The notes under the pieces are model-generated. The model saw only the letters and a program-made list of their open reading frames with translations, did no database searches and had not been told where the DNA came from. A stretch of DNA of 64,000 nt from Isoetes taiwanensis (lineage: Eukaryota; Streptophyta; Lycopodiopsida; Isoetales; Isoetaceae), in NCBI GenBank assembly GCA_021234155.1, contig JAJEKV010000038.1:4278847-4342846 (forward strand), given 5' to 3'. The number at the start of each line of letters is the position of its first letter. The stretch's first letter is position 1. The translations under genes were made by a program, and so were the position numbers. Shown piece after piece: positions 47,990 through 58,761 of the stretch.

Positions 47990-48675
47990 AGCCTTTTCTC
48001 GACTCGCGAGTCGAGAAAGCCAGATCAAAATTAAAAAGGCAGCTTAGAGGGAAAAACACAGGTGAGAAGGCCTTTCTCGACTCGCGAGTCGAGAAAGGCA
48101 GCTCAAAGCGAGAAACGCAGGTTTTAGGGGTCAGAAGGCCTTTCTCGCAAGTCGAAAGTCGCCAAAGCGAAAAAAACACGGTTTTAGGGGTCGAAGGCCT
48201 TTCTCGACTCAGCGAGTCGAGAAAGGCGTACTCAAAGCGAAACGCAGTTTTAGGGTTGGGAGTCTTTCTCGACTCATGAGTCGAGAAAGGCGTTTCAAAG
48301 CTTAAAAACGCAGTGTTTTAGGGTCGGGCCTTTTTCGACTGGCGAGTCGAAAGGCAACCAAAGCTTAAAAAAACACAGTTTTAGGGAGGTCTTTTCGACT
48401 CGCGAAGTCGAGAAAGGCTCCAAAGCGAAAACGCAGTTTTAGGTTGGAGGCCTTTCTCGACCCGCGAAATGAGAAAGGCAGCTCAAAGTTTAAAAAAACG
48501 CAGGTTTTAGGGGTGAAAGGCCTTTCTCGACTGAGTAGTCAAATAAAAAAACGCCGGTTTTAGGGGTCGGAAGGCCTTTCTCAACTCAGCGAAGTCGAGA
48601 AAGGCGACTCAAAGTTTAAAAAAACTAGATTGAGGGGGCCTTTCTCGACTCTCAGAGTAAAAAAAGGCAATTTCA
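47990..48675. repeat. Array of eleven near-palindromic hairpin units
   Basis: Eleven units at about 47990, 48069, 48138, 48196, 48262, 48328, 48390, 48449, 48519, 48573 and 48638 (spacing 54-79 bp). The best units read CTTTCTCGACTC-GCGAGTCGAGAAAG and form a 12-14 bp stem. Between them lies a partly conserved link built on AAACGCAGGTTTTAGGGG. Several units are damaged in one arm. A related hairpin, TCTCGCCTTGCGAGGCGAGA, lies at 50871-50890. Confidence 0.93.
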
Positions 48676-48764
48676 AGGGCTAGAGATTATTTTTGCGGAG
48701 CATCATTTTATCTATCTATCCATCTAATTTTCCACCATAGTTTATTATTCTATCACACCATAGT

Positions 48765-49080
48765 TTATTAGTATTTAGCACACATTAGTATTTAACAATT
48801 GTTTTTATACTAGCACTCATTAGTATTAGCACACATTAGCATTTTTTTATTAGCACACCTTAATTAGCACACTTTAGTACTTTATACTACCACAATTTCA
48901 TAATACAAGCATTAGCATACTAGCACACAGTCCATGCAAAGCACACATTAGTATTTTTATACATTAGTACACATTAGTATTAGCACACACTAGCATATTA
49001 GCACACATTAGCATTTTTATACTAGCATTTTTATACTAGCACACCTTAATTAGCACACATTAGTACTTAAAGTATATTAT
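48765..49080. repeat. AT-rich minisatellite (AGCACACATTAGTATT type)
   Basis: Degenerate tandem units of 15-20 bp inside the TIR element, e.g. TTAGCACACATTAGTATTT. A separate ~38-bp duplication (ATCATGCTAGAATGT) lies at 49262-49333. Confidence 0.85.
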
Positions 49081-49619
49081 GATCTTTTAAAAGTTAAATT
49101 TTTACCTTAGAATAAGAAATATATGCCTAGAAACGTATTTTTTTAATGTATTTTTTTTAATCCCGTTTTTTTCTGTACCCCGCCTTTTAAGATGACATAC
49201 ACACATCTAAAAAGCTAAGTACCTATTTTTAATTTTTTTCATATTGATTTTCCATACGTACCATTAACCTAGCCTACATAATATCATGCTAGAATGTATA
49301 TTAACCTACCTACATAATAGCATGCTAGAATGTCCCAATACAACTGCATTACTTATTGTACCCTACTTTTTACCCCGCCTTTTTTTCCCGCCCGTGCTTG
49401 AATTTTGAACTTTGGTACATATTTTTGGGCCCGTCCATTCTTAAAAAGAAATTTGGTACATACCTTTGGGACTCCAAAACTCGAGCTTCCAGCTATGGAG
49501 ATTAGCGTTGTTTCGAAATATTGCATCGGCTTAGTGACGTTTTTGCTTTCATAGGCTTCAAGCTCCATAGAAAAGATCTGGAATATAAGATCGGAAATAA
49601 CATGAGATAGTATTCAAAA

Positions 49620-50760
49620 TAAACAAGGCCATATCCCTTTCCCGCAGTAGCTACAACAGCAAAGCCGGATATGCCAGTCTACAGCAGCAAAGCCGGATGG
49701 AGAAGATTACCCGAAGATTGGAGATGCCAGTCTAGCTGAAGATCCCGAAGATGAAGATGCTTTGGTTGGGCGCCTTTCTTTGCAAGCAATATGCAAGGGT
49801 CTGTTTTCTTGAATCGCGCTCTGTTTTCTTGAATCGCCCATAAACAGTCTGAGATAGTCTTCAGATCAATCCGCTGTATTTTGAGCAGGTTCTTGGAAAA
49901 ATAAAGGCGCTGGATTTGCTGCCGAATCAAAGGGGCCTGAGCTCTCTGTAGGGTAAATCCCTGAGCTCTCTAAGATCAGGAAAATCAGGAACATGGTGGA
50001 TCTCTTTGGACATTATAGAGGGCCCGAGAGAGCGAGGTCAGCCGGGGAAAGTAAGGGGCGAGGGAAGGTCGGGCATGGGTTCTTTGGGGGTTCTTCTACG
50101 GTTCTTTGGGGGTTTGGAACTTCGCCCGGTGGAGGGTGCAAAAACAAGCGGTTCCAACCATTGTCGAAGCCCAAAAGAAAATACAAAAAACGTAACATGC
50201 TTCACCGAGGAGAGCCGTAAAGATTTGCAAAAATCGCCGCGAATCGAGCGAAGCTTAAACCGCCGCTTCAAGAGGCCGGGTGAATAGCCGCAAATGTGAA
50301 ACTCTCAAACCAACCGAGATAAAACAACACAGGGTTTGAGGGTTTGAACCTCCAGCCAAAGCCGGCCTCACCGTAACCTGGGGGCGCCATTGCAAAAGAC
50401 AAATCTCACAAATGAAAGCAAGTGGAGAAGAAAAAGCAAAAGCTTATGGATCCAAGAATTGAGCCCGATCGGCTATCTCTCGCAACGCGACAATACTCAT
50501 CCTCCGGTCCGCACTGCGGTACCGTCCACCAAGACCGCATGGGAAGGCATGGGCATAGCGGCATAGCGGCCCTGTATTTTCCTTCACGGCATCGCTTCTT
50601 CTTTGGGGGTTTGGCATTCCCCGCTGCGATGCTTTGTTTGGAAGGCATTGGCAATTGGGGGTAGAGATTAGGCTTGAGGTATTTATACTGGCAACCACCT
50701 TAACGGTGTGAAATGAGTAAGGCAGTGTGGTTAAAAAGGAGCGGGATGGAGACCCCAAGA
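49620..50760. other. GC-richer segment inside the TIR element
   Basis: Compositionally unlike the rest of the element, with overlapping open frames on both strands (49993-50287, 50038-50271, 50422-50664, 50444-50758) but no recognisable domain. Small duplications (CAGCAAAGCCGGAT at 49660/49686; CTGTTTTCTTGAATCGC at 49803/49822) are present. A captured host gene piece is a possible explanation that the sequence does not prove. Confidence 0.4.
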
Positions 50761-51084
50761 TCCGATCTAGTGCATTGGGGAATGGGAGGTGTGGGCGTGG
50801 GGGTGGGGGCGTGGGAGTAAATGTGGGCCTTGCACATTCTTGGCTTGGCTTCAGTCCACTCCATGCACATTCTCGCCTTGCGAGGCGAGAAATGGTCTAA
50901 GGCTAAATTAATGTCTAGGCAAAATTAATTAATTGTATATATTGACTCTTAAATGTTTCTCTAATTTATATATTTAATTACATTGACAAACTAATTATAT
51001 TAATTTATATATGTCCTCTAATTAATTAATTTGTAATTTATTTATTTATTTATATTATGAATATTGTATTATTATTTTTTATTT

Positions 51085-51420
51085 TGAGGGGTGGGGAGAC
51101 TCTTGCCCCTTTGCCCCTCCCTCTCCTCCTTTGCCCTTTTGCTCTTCTCTTTTTACTTATCCCTTCCCTTCCCTTGCCACTTCCCCTCCCTTGCCACTTC
51201 CCTCCCCCTCCCCTTGCCCCCTCTTCTCACCCCCTTCCGAACTCACCCCCTTGCACCCTCCTCTCACCTCCCCTTGCACCCTCCCTCTCACCTCCCCTTG
51301 CCCCCCTCTTCTCACCTCCTTTTCGAGCTTCCTCCCTCCCCTTCTTCTAACTTAACCCCTTCCTTACTTCTCTCAACTCCTCCCCCAACTTCTCCCCTTC
51401 CCCTTCCGCTCCCCCTGATC
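51085..51420. repeat. Polypyrimidine (CT-rich) tract
   Basis: Low-complexity CCCTT and CACCTCCCC units near the right end of the TIR element. The proline-rich frames through it are by-products of composition. Confidence 0.85.
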
Positions 51421-51523
51421 TAACAACGATTCAATGTAAAAAATTTTGTCAGTATAAGTCCCATTTTCAGTCTAAGTCCCAAAATTCGAGATTTGTCCCA
51501 CTTTAATTAAATACGACTTTTTT

Positions 51524-52917
51524 GTTCCAATCTTGCTAAAGACAGAGAAATAAGTTACCTTTAAGAGTATTAGTAAGCAAGGATGCAGATCTGAAAACAT
51601 GGATCTGATTCATGAACTAACAATATTATGTATCACTTTGTAGCTTTACCAACTTTCAGCCGTATTTTCTTCAAGCTTCCTTCTATTTCTAGTTTCCAAG
51701 CTCAATCACAATCTAATCGACAAAAGGACAACATTAGGAAGAGAAGCCCGTACATGCAGCCAAACAATACACTGTTAGCATGAAAATGGTAACAGTGCAA
51801 GGGCCAAAAGGTACATTGGGCTTCTCGGTTCATCACCGATTGCCTAATGTAGACCTTTTGCCCAAAAGATCAAATAAGCATAGGAAGGAAAGAAAGAGAG
51901 AAAGCCTATTTTGAACTAATGGGAGAGAAATAACTCAACCAAGTTACAGTAATAACAATGAGCAGAATGCAATTGATCCTTATAAGGACCACTGTTTAGA
52001 TAAGAAATCTGTATTTAGGGGTATCAAAAACCCAAAATGACAGTAAAAAAGATCACAACACTTATAATATAGAGAAGCACAAACTGTATCCGGGACATAA
52101 GCCATCAAAAACTTATTAACCAGCTTCATGCCATTTATTTTTATTAAGAAAAAATCACTGCCATACCTTGTTTACTTCGATTTAAGACAGCAGCTCATCA
52201 TTTTAAGGACGAAATGGGTAGCTTCATGCAATCTTCCAGATCAATCTTTGTGTGCATGCAAAATGCCAACTGCTGTGTAGTGTAGGAACGGCTCATCTAT
52301 GTCGTGTTTGACAGAGTCTATGGACAGGACATTCATCCTTAAAAAAAGGGGGCAACTCCAAATCCAATGCTTATATGCGAGAGTGAAGACACCATTTCTG
52401 AGAGAAGGTCGGCAAAAAATTATAGGGCAGAGCCCAGCAAAACAGGCCGGATATCAAGGCGCCGCCCAACCATCATATAGTTCGGGACAACTTAGGTATT
52501 TGCAGAGAAAAGTATTCTAAGTAAGGTAAAATCTTACCTAGATATGGTCTGCAAAAAGTCTTCTTGTGCAGAGCCCAGCAAATTCATGCTATTGTCACCC
52601 ACTGGATATTAAGCAGCCACCCATAATAAACATCAAGATTTACATCAAGATTTCTTATTTTACCATGGGTCTATTTAAAGTCCAATGGTTTATTTTTTCG
52701 TAACCATGCTTAAAATTTATGAGATGCCCCGAAAATTGACACTAGGGTATTTACTAGAGAAACTGGACCAACGAACAGTCAGTCAATACGTAAGCATATT
52801 ATCAGTGTAACAATATTATCAGTGTAACAGGCATCAAACAACCCGGGCCCTGATATAAATTGGCAAAGGAAAGTATCTTAAGGTGCACAATTAGATTAAT
52901 CATGCAAGCTTTATATA
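51524..52917. repeat. Segmental duplication, copy 2, right part
   Basis: Matches about 44085-45510 of copy 1, starting GTTCCAATCTTGC directly after the right target duplication. Ends at an A run (52921-52945). Confidence 0.93.
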
Positions 52918-52945
52918 ATTAAAAAAAAAAAAAAAAAAAAAAAAA

Positions 52946-53225
52946 TTGAAACTCGGCTACCCCTGTTTGCCGACCTATATGAAACCTTGAAAACCTCAGC
53001 CCTATTTGCCTTGAAAACCTTGAAAACCTCGGCCCTTTTTGCCTTGAAAACCTCGGCTCTGTTTGCCTTGAAACCTTGAACTCGACTACCCTTGTTTGTC
53101 GTGAAACCTTGAAAACCTGTGTGAAACCTATTTGACCTGTGTGAAACCTGTTTGCATTTGACCTGCCGACCTGTGTGGAAACCTATTCGACCTATATGGA
53201 CGAACAAACTGAGCCGCACTAATAG
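52946..53225. repeat. Minisatellite with CTTGAAAACCTCGGC units
   Basis: Degenerate tandem units of about 25-35 bp (CCTTGAAAACCTCGGCC, TTTGCCTTGAAA and later GACCTGTGTGAAACC). On the minus strand they translate into FKANRAEVFK-type repeats, a result of the DNA repeat rather than a gene. Confidence 0.8.
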
Positions 53226-53378
53226 AGTAGAACCTAAAAAAAAAAAAATCTTCTTCAAAGCTTCTTCAAACTAAGAAATACCTTCTGCATCACTAACAAA
53301 CTCATGCCGCACCAATAAACACCTTAAATCGTTAGATTATCATAACCCTAAAGCTTTCCTACAAGTTTTCCTAGCCTC
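53226..53378. other. No gene recognised
   Basis: Short unique sequence before the palindrome cluster. Confidence 0.4.
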
Positions 53379-53823
53379 GGTATAAATTTATACCGTCAAA
53401 AGCATCTGGCATGTTTTAGCCAGGCAAAATCATGTTATATTCATGGAATGTCAAGTTATAACCATAAATAAAGTTCTATTTACAAAAAATTCCTTGTTCT
53501 AATGTATGGAATTTATAACGAAATATTTTTCAAGAGAGCTCGTGGTATAAATTTATACCGTGACTTCCTTTATAAAAAATTTCGGTATAAATTTATACTG
53601 CTCCCGACATTTTCATGTGGGGAGATGGTATAAACTTATATCGCTTGAGCTCACCAGCGGTATAAATTTATACCACTCGAGTTCTTTCCTTGTATACTGC
53701 TTGAGATCACGTAGTAGAAATTTGTATTGTTTGAGCTCATGCGGTATAAATTTATACTGTTCAATAAATTCAATGTATCGCTTGCAATGTCTCCCGAGCT
53801 CCCGTTTGGTATAAATTTATACC
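53379..53823. repeat. Cluster of eight 16-bp AT palindromes
   Basis: GGTATAAATTTATACC occurs perfectly at 53379-53394, 53544-53559, 53659-53674 and 53808-53823, with one mismatch at 53584-53599 and 53743-53758, and in degenerate form at 53627-53642 and 53713-53728. Several copies are followed or preceded by GAGCTC or CTCGAG (e.g. GCTTGAGCTCACCAGCGG before the copy at 53659). The spacing is irregular, 29-165 bp. Confidence 0.95.
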
Positions 53824-54246
53824 GTCCAATAACGTGGGAAACATTAATGTTTACGAACTAAATCTAAAAAACACCTTTTATGAAACAACCATGTTGTACG
53901 ATTACCTGGCCATCATCTGGTAACCAATTTTGGAGCAACTGTAAGGTGAAGCTCACAAGTTGCCTGTTGTGACTCAAACAATACTGAGGTTACTATGCGG
54001 GTTGTGGTTTCATTGGCAGACAAAGCTGAGGAACGTATACTTTTCATAATGGGGTAGAGGACAAGAATAGCTTTGGTGATCATGGTCTCAGCGTGTCAGA
54101 CGATGACATGCATCCTGAATTAGCCGCAGTGTAACTTTATTCAAAATGTCAAATGTACCACATTTTTTACAATTTTGTTCAAAAATTTGTAGTGATTTCA
54201 AAAACTTTGATTGCAGTGCCTTTTCGTCGCTCTAGTGCACTTGATG
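53824..54246. other. No gene recognised
   Basis: Sequence between the palindrome cluster and the LINE. No feature is seen. Confidence 0.4.
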
Positions 54247-55226
54247 TTTTTTTTTCTTTGAAGGACGACAATCTATTATCAAGAAAAATCAAGATACATA
54301 CAAGGGACCTGTGACATGGGACTCAAAACCTAGAGGACGAAATAGTCCACTAAGCAAAACCACCCATACACAGTATATACTCACACTCCTTGTGCCACCT
54401 TGAGGCGTTTAATGGCCTCATCACAATCAACATGGTCTACCACATCGAAATGATCATCAACAGACATCAAATTATCATGCCACTGAATAGAACGAGGCGG
54501 GATAGCCTCGTGAGATGACATAACAGACTTCTTCCTTGCCGCCTTCTTCCAATTGACCTGCTGCCATGAATCTTTTGTGCACAGAAGATTAGGACCATCA
54601 GCCATAACAACCTCAGAAACATGAGAGGAAGAAGCATCAACATGGAGAGAAGAATGAACTACAGGTACAGATGATGGCGCTAAAGACGACACTGTCGGAA
54701 CTGGAATTAGAGCATCTTCCATGGATGAGGATTGCAACACAACTGGTAAAGGTTGATCATGAATAGATGAAGAAGTAACAACGGGAGCTTGAGCCTGAAA
54801 AGAAGGTTGAACAGATGCCTGAGATGCACGAGTGCCTCGACGAAAGCTAGCAAAAGCCTCCTTGTCAGGAAACAGGCGGGCTAATTCTGGACCATTCAGA
54901 AGCTTAAGATCCAACTTCTTATACCAAGGCCCACTTTTCACCACTATACAATCTGGTAAAGCCGAGTCCACTAGCATTGAGACACAAATCCTCGGACCGT
55001 TCATGATGGAATGTGAGATATGAACCCCAAGACCAGTTGCAATTACAACTAGAAATTGATGGGCCATTAGATCAGGAGGAAGATTAGGTATCGAGAACCA
55101 ACAAGGCATCTTTAATGCTCGAACCATATCTGGTGTAAAACCAGGAGAGTAATACTGATACATCATATATTCCCCACCAAGTGGAACAATCCCTCTTGAT
55201 ACCAAAGCCTTGTGCAGGGTCTTCTG
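54247..55226 (-). mobile_element. L1-type LINE 3' fragment (ORF1 region)
   Basis: The minus-strand 3' end is marked by poly(T) at 54247-54255 preceded on the element strand by GTCGTCCTTC, similar to the tail of the element at 15.8-17.9 kb (GACGTCCTTC before poly(A)). The copy contains ORF1 but no ORF2, so it could be another ORF1-only copy of the same family. The right boundary is not certain; similarity to ORF1 stops near 55226. Confidence 0.7.
54381..55226 (-). pseudogene. LINE ORF1 protein, C-terminal part
   Basis: Open frame of about 280 codons without stops. It reads KTLHKALVSRGIVPLGGEYM, then MPCWFSIPNLPPDL, MNGPRICVSMLVDSALPDCI and LLNGPELARLFPDKEAFASF, aligned with the three broken frames of the relic at 16.0-17.7 kb. 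A Ser/Pro-rich tail and then KKAARKKS follow. A TGA stands directly upstream of the aligned region, so it lacks its N-terminal half. The family role is RNA binding. Confidence 0.8.
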
Positions 55227-55680
55227 GCTTGTTCAGCCATGGCTAAGCTTTGGAAGTTATGCAGCATGAATCCAAAAATGACTCTAAATTTTGCCATGCA
55301 TATATCTGGAAAGCAAGATAAAATCAATTTATGGCCAATTCAACACAATCTACCAGTGAAGCATCAGAATTTATGTTCTAGAAGCTTATTAGAATCAAGC
55401 AAACCCCTGAGTCCACGAATTACATCACCCCTTGCAATAGTCTGCCTGGATCAGGCAGGCCGCCCATCTCATCTGGGCATCCTCTGACATGCAAGCAGTT
55501 TTCCAACAATAACTCTTAAGAAGATAAATAAAAAAGGTTTATTAAAAGATTCTTAAAATGTTCGTTAAGATTAAAAATAACAAGTCCTTGAAAAGATAAA
55601 CTAATAAAATAATATACGCCCTTAAAATAATATAAGCTTCTTTATTTCCATTTTCATTTTTACCTACATCTTTTCCTCGG
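55227..55680. other. No gene recognised
   Basis: AT-rich. May contain more of the 5' part of the LINE, but no homology to the other copy is clear. Confidence 0.4.
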
Positions 55681-56640
55681 TTTTTATAAAAAGGATGAAA
55701 TCCATATCTGTGGCGATGGAGTTCAAACTATCTTCCGTTGGTGAGCGAAAGTCCCTACACTTCCAAGAGACTATATGCAAGAACAATCCCTATGTGGAGA
55801 TGGCAGATCTAAACTCATGTGGAGTTGCTATATGGACAAGGGGGGTAGCATCCTGAGGAACTGTAGGAACAACAGGAGTAGTTGTGGTAGCGGCGGTAGT
55901 AACATCACCCACAGGGATGGCAATATGGCAACTAGTGAAGCGTAGCGATAGTAGCAGTAATATTGACAGGATCCCAAAAGGTTGCTGTAACAACAGATTC
56001 AACCTCACCGGCTATTGGAGCAGTAGCAACAATAGTAGCAGTGCCAGTAGTAGCGTCTCGAGGAGTTGTAGCTCCTTTCTACACCACATCTGCGATCTCA
56101 AAGTGAGGCAGTAGAAAAATCCACATTTTTTCTTGGAGCAGTCTAGCAGCACCATCAGTGGGCAGATCTTGTCTACAGAATTTCTATTGCACCGGGGTGA
56201 GATCATGGTCAACATACAATGAGATGCCTTTCAACTTCACACTATGACACAATATCACATCTCTCATATTATAAATTTCACAATGCATGGGCAATCGAGA
56301 CATTGAATACCAAGACGAGTTGCCTTGCCAATGTGCACTGGAGCATGAAATTTCATCCGCGAGAGGACCAGGGTCTAGAACCACACAATGAGGCTCCCCC
56401 TTACTTCTTTGAAGCTTCAGACTACTTCTTCTCCAGCATAGGAGGATGTCTTCGGACTACTGATCCTGTCTTAGATGGTCTGGAGATGTTAGCGTTCAAC
56501 CAATTTTCTTCTGTGGTTGCTTGAACTACACCTTGGACCATGGCGGTCATCTCCAAATTTGCAAATTTCTGAAACATGATACTCTCTGAAATCCATAGCA
56601 TACCTTTCCACATTCTATGAACTTCTCTCATTTGGGCACT
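55680..56640 (-). pseudogene. LINE relic (second family), N-terminus and endonuclease start
   Basis: The minus strand near 55700-55775 reads HIVSWKCRDFRSPTEDSLNS, the beginning of an APE-type endonuclease (compare the canonical isWNvrGl start). It aligns with 20340-20400 (GGAGTTCAAACT / GGAGTTCAAATT). Upstream, 55790-56215 is rich in ACA/GCA-type triplets coding for Thr/Val/Ala, like 20471-20725. No reverse transcriptase is attached here. Confidence 0.6.
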
Positions 56641-58688
56641 TGCTTATTTGTACATGCTTCGTAATCTACAGACAAAGTTCAAAACAAATTAGATCGAAGT
56701 GACTGAACTTGTTGTACATTAACTATGCTTAACAAAGTAATATTTCCTGCATCTTAAGACCACAAGTTGGTGATATCTTGCTAGCAGTATAGAAATATAA
56801 ATATGCTAAAAACACAGTGCATCACAGGAATGTGTTGGGCATGCAGATATGTTTTTGCCATCCACAGAGGATATAGGACAAAGATTTATAGCAGATCCTG
56901 GAACTACTACAAGCACATATGGTACAATGTTATATTCCAAGAACTGTAGGTGTTGTAATGGCACCTAGACTTCAAAATCAATTGAAAGGCGACTTTAGCT
57001 ATTTTTATGTTGAAATGTTTTGCTATTTTGATAAAGGCAAAAGTACCTTCATCATGGTTCACAGATCCATTGATCATTGCACTCTATGATACTATGTGTT
57101 GCTTTCAAGCGTAATCTAAAATGCAAATCTATCAACAATATAGACTTCCAATGATTAGTTCATAGATATGCTTCGCTTAGGTAAGGTTTGTCTATGCTCT
57201 TAAGATGCATGGTCCGGTGACACATGTTTGCTAGTTATAAGATAAAAATCAATATTTTAGTTCAAAATTATTTTGGGCGTATGGTCTGACTTTCATATAA
57301 ATTGCCAGCAAGGGATATCGAAATTAGTTTTTAAATTTACTTCGAGTTCTACACTAGGGCCCACTAAGGATCTGCCCTTGGGAGAGTTTTAGTTATATAA
57401 CATTTAGTATTAGAGCCCAATGTTCAATTCAACTTGCTTAGCTTTAGGTTCTTGGAGAATTGTTTGATATTCTCAAGTTATAAAGAGGAATGTTCAAGTA
57501 ATCTTCCTAATTTGGCAACCTGCACGACATTATACACCACCTCATCATCAACATAATGTTTTGTTTCATGGTCTCCGTGGATAATAAAAATCGATTCAAT
57601 TCAATTTGGGGAAAACTCCAAGTATACCCTCCAAATGAAGAGCATTTTTTAAATAGTAATAGTTTTTATTGCTCCTCAAACTCAAAAGTTATCTTCACGA
57701 ACATTATAAATTAGAATAAGATTTTCCCAATAAAATCAAAAATCAAATTCATCTGAATTGGAGTCGAAATTCACAAGTTATACTCGTTTACGTTGTCTTT
57801 TATAGCACACACTTAGAACACTATAACTTGAAGATTCCAACTCCGTTTTAGACGATTTTATTGCTATTAAATTGTCCTTACTAATGAAGGGCATTATTTT
57901 AGTTTGTTGATCACAAGAAAATTACCACCATTTGAGCTAGATACCCTATTTCTAAGGTTATTTTCGAAATATTTGTAGACTTGAGGGATGTATCTAGAAT
58001 ATTCCCTTCAATTTATTGCATGCGTCCCTAAACATTATGTTTATTTGTTTCATCTATATATAGATGCCCTTCCACATAACACCCCCACTTAAAAAATTTC
58101 AACTAGAATTCAAGCACCACACGACAAGGTCCAAAGGTTATAACCAAAACCTCAAAGAGCATTGCCACTGATCATTGAGAGGCATGTAGGTGCATGACTA
58201 GCTAATTCCACCGTGGTGTAACGACCATTTTGCAATGGGATCCATTCCTAGATTCTTCCTGCATAAAGATAATATTATTACTTTGGAGATGTTGCTTCAC
58301 TCCACATTTAACGTTGCAATCAGTTCTTTGTTATATGCAAATCTGCCTGTCTATTAATCCTTTATATAGTAATCCTTTAGGACCTTAATTTAGTCCTTGA
58401 TTTAATCAATTTCTAGAGAAAAGATTCTGTGTTGAACAGAATGGTAGGTAGGCAAGGTGTGTGGCTCTGTTTTGCCTCCATAAATGCTGAGTGCTTACAT
58501 GACCAGAGCTTTGGCCAGATTTGCACAACTCACATTCAATAAAATAAAGCCTGGATACTATTCCCAATTCAAATGTGTTTACTGATTTCAATGAATTCTC
58601 ATTATCCACACCTTTGGATTAGATCCCACATGAAACATGGGCAATAAAGTCAACAATGAAGACTAAACAACATAAACAAGATAAAAGA
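56641..58688. other. No gene recognised
   Basis: AT-rich. At about 57565-57600 a GGATAATAAAAATCGATTCAATTC tail resembles the one at 14421, probably another retroposon end. Short open frames have no domain. Confidence 0.45.
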
Positions 58689-58694
58689 TTTATT
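58689..58694 (-). terminator. Poly(A) signal of the X8 gene
   Basis: AATAAA on the minus strand, about 70 nt downstream of the stop codon at 58762. Confidence 0.5.
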
Positions 58695-58761
58695 CAAAAA
58701 TCTGTCAACAATTGATACATTTGTATGCCTGACAATACAGTATGACAACAGATCAGCCCCA

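Larger units (their letters stand above)
47205..51519. mobile_element. 4315-bp TIR element, non-autonomous, with exact empty site
   Basis: Terminal inverted repeats of 25 bp with one mismatch (47205-47229 and 51495-51519; outer ends AAGTCGTATTTAATTAAA). The flanking TTTT occurs at 47201-47204 and 51520-51523 and once in the empty site of copy 1, giving a 4-bp target duplication if the TIR starts at AAG. Inside are a hairpin array, an AT-rich repeat, a GC-rich segment and a CT-rich tract, but no transposase. A TIR element with a 4-bp target duplication does not match hAT, Mutator, CACTA or Harbinger; a poly(T) target makes the exact length uncertain. Confidence 0.93.

Noticed and set aside
47990-48675. 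CRISPR-like array
   Set aside because: Regular repeats with spacers, but the spacers are themselves conserved, the genome is a plant's, and the units decay like a minisatellite.
51057-51423. Proline-rich protein frames
   Set aside because: They overlap in several frames through a polypyrimidine tract and reflect composition only.
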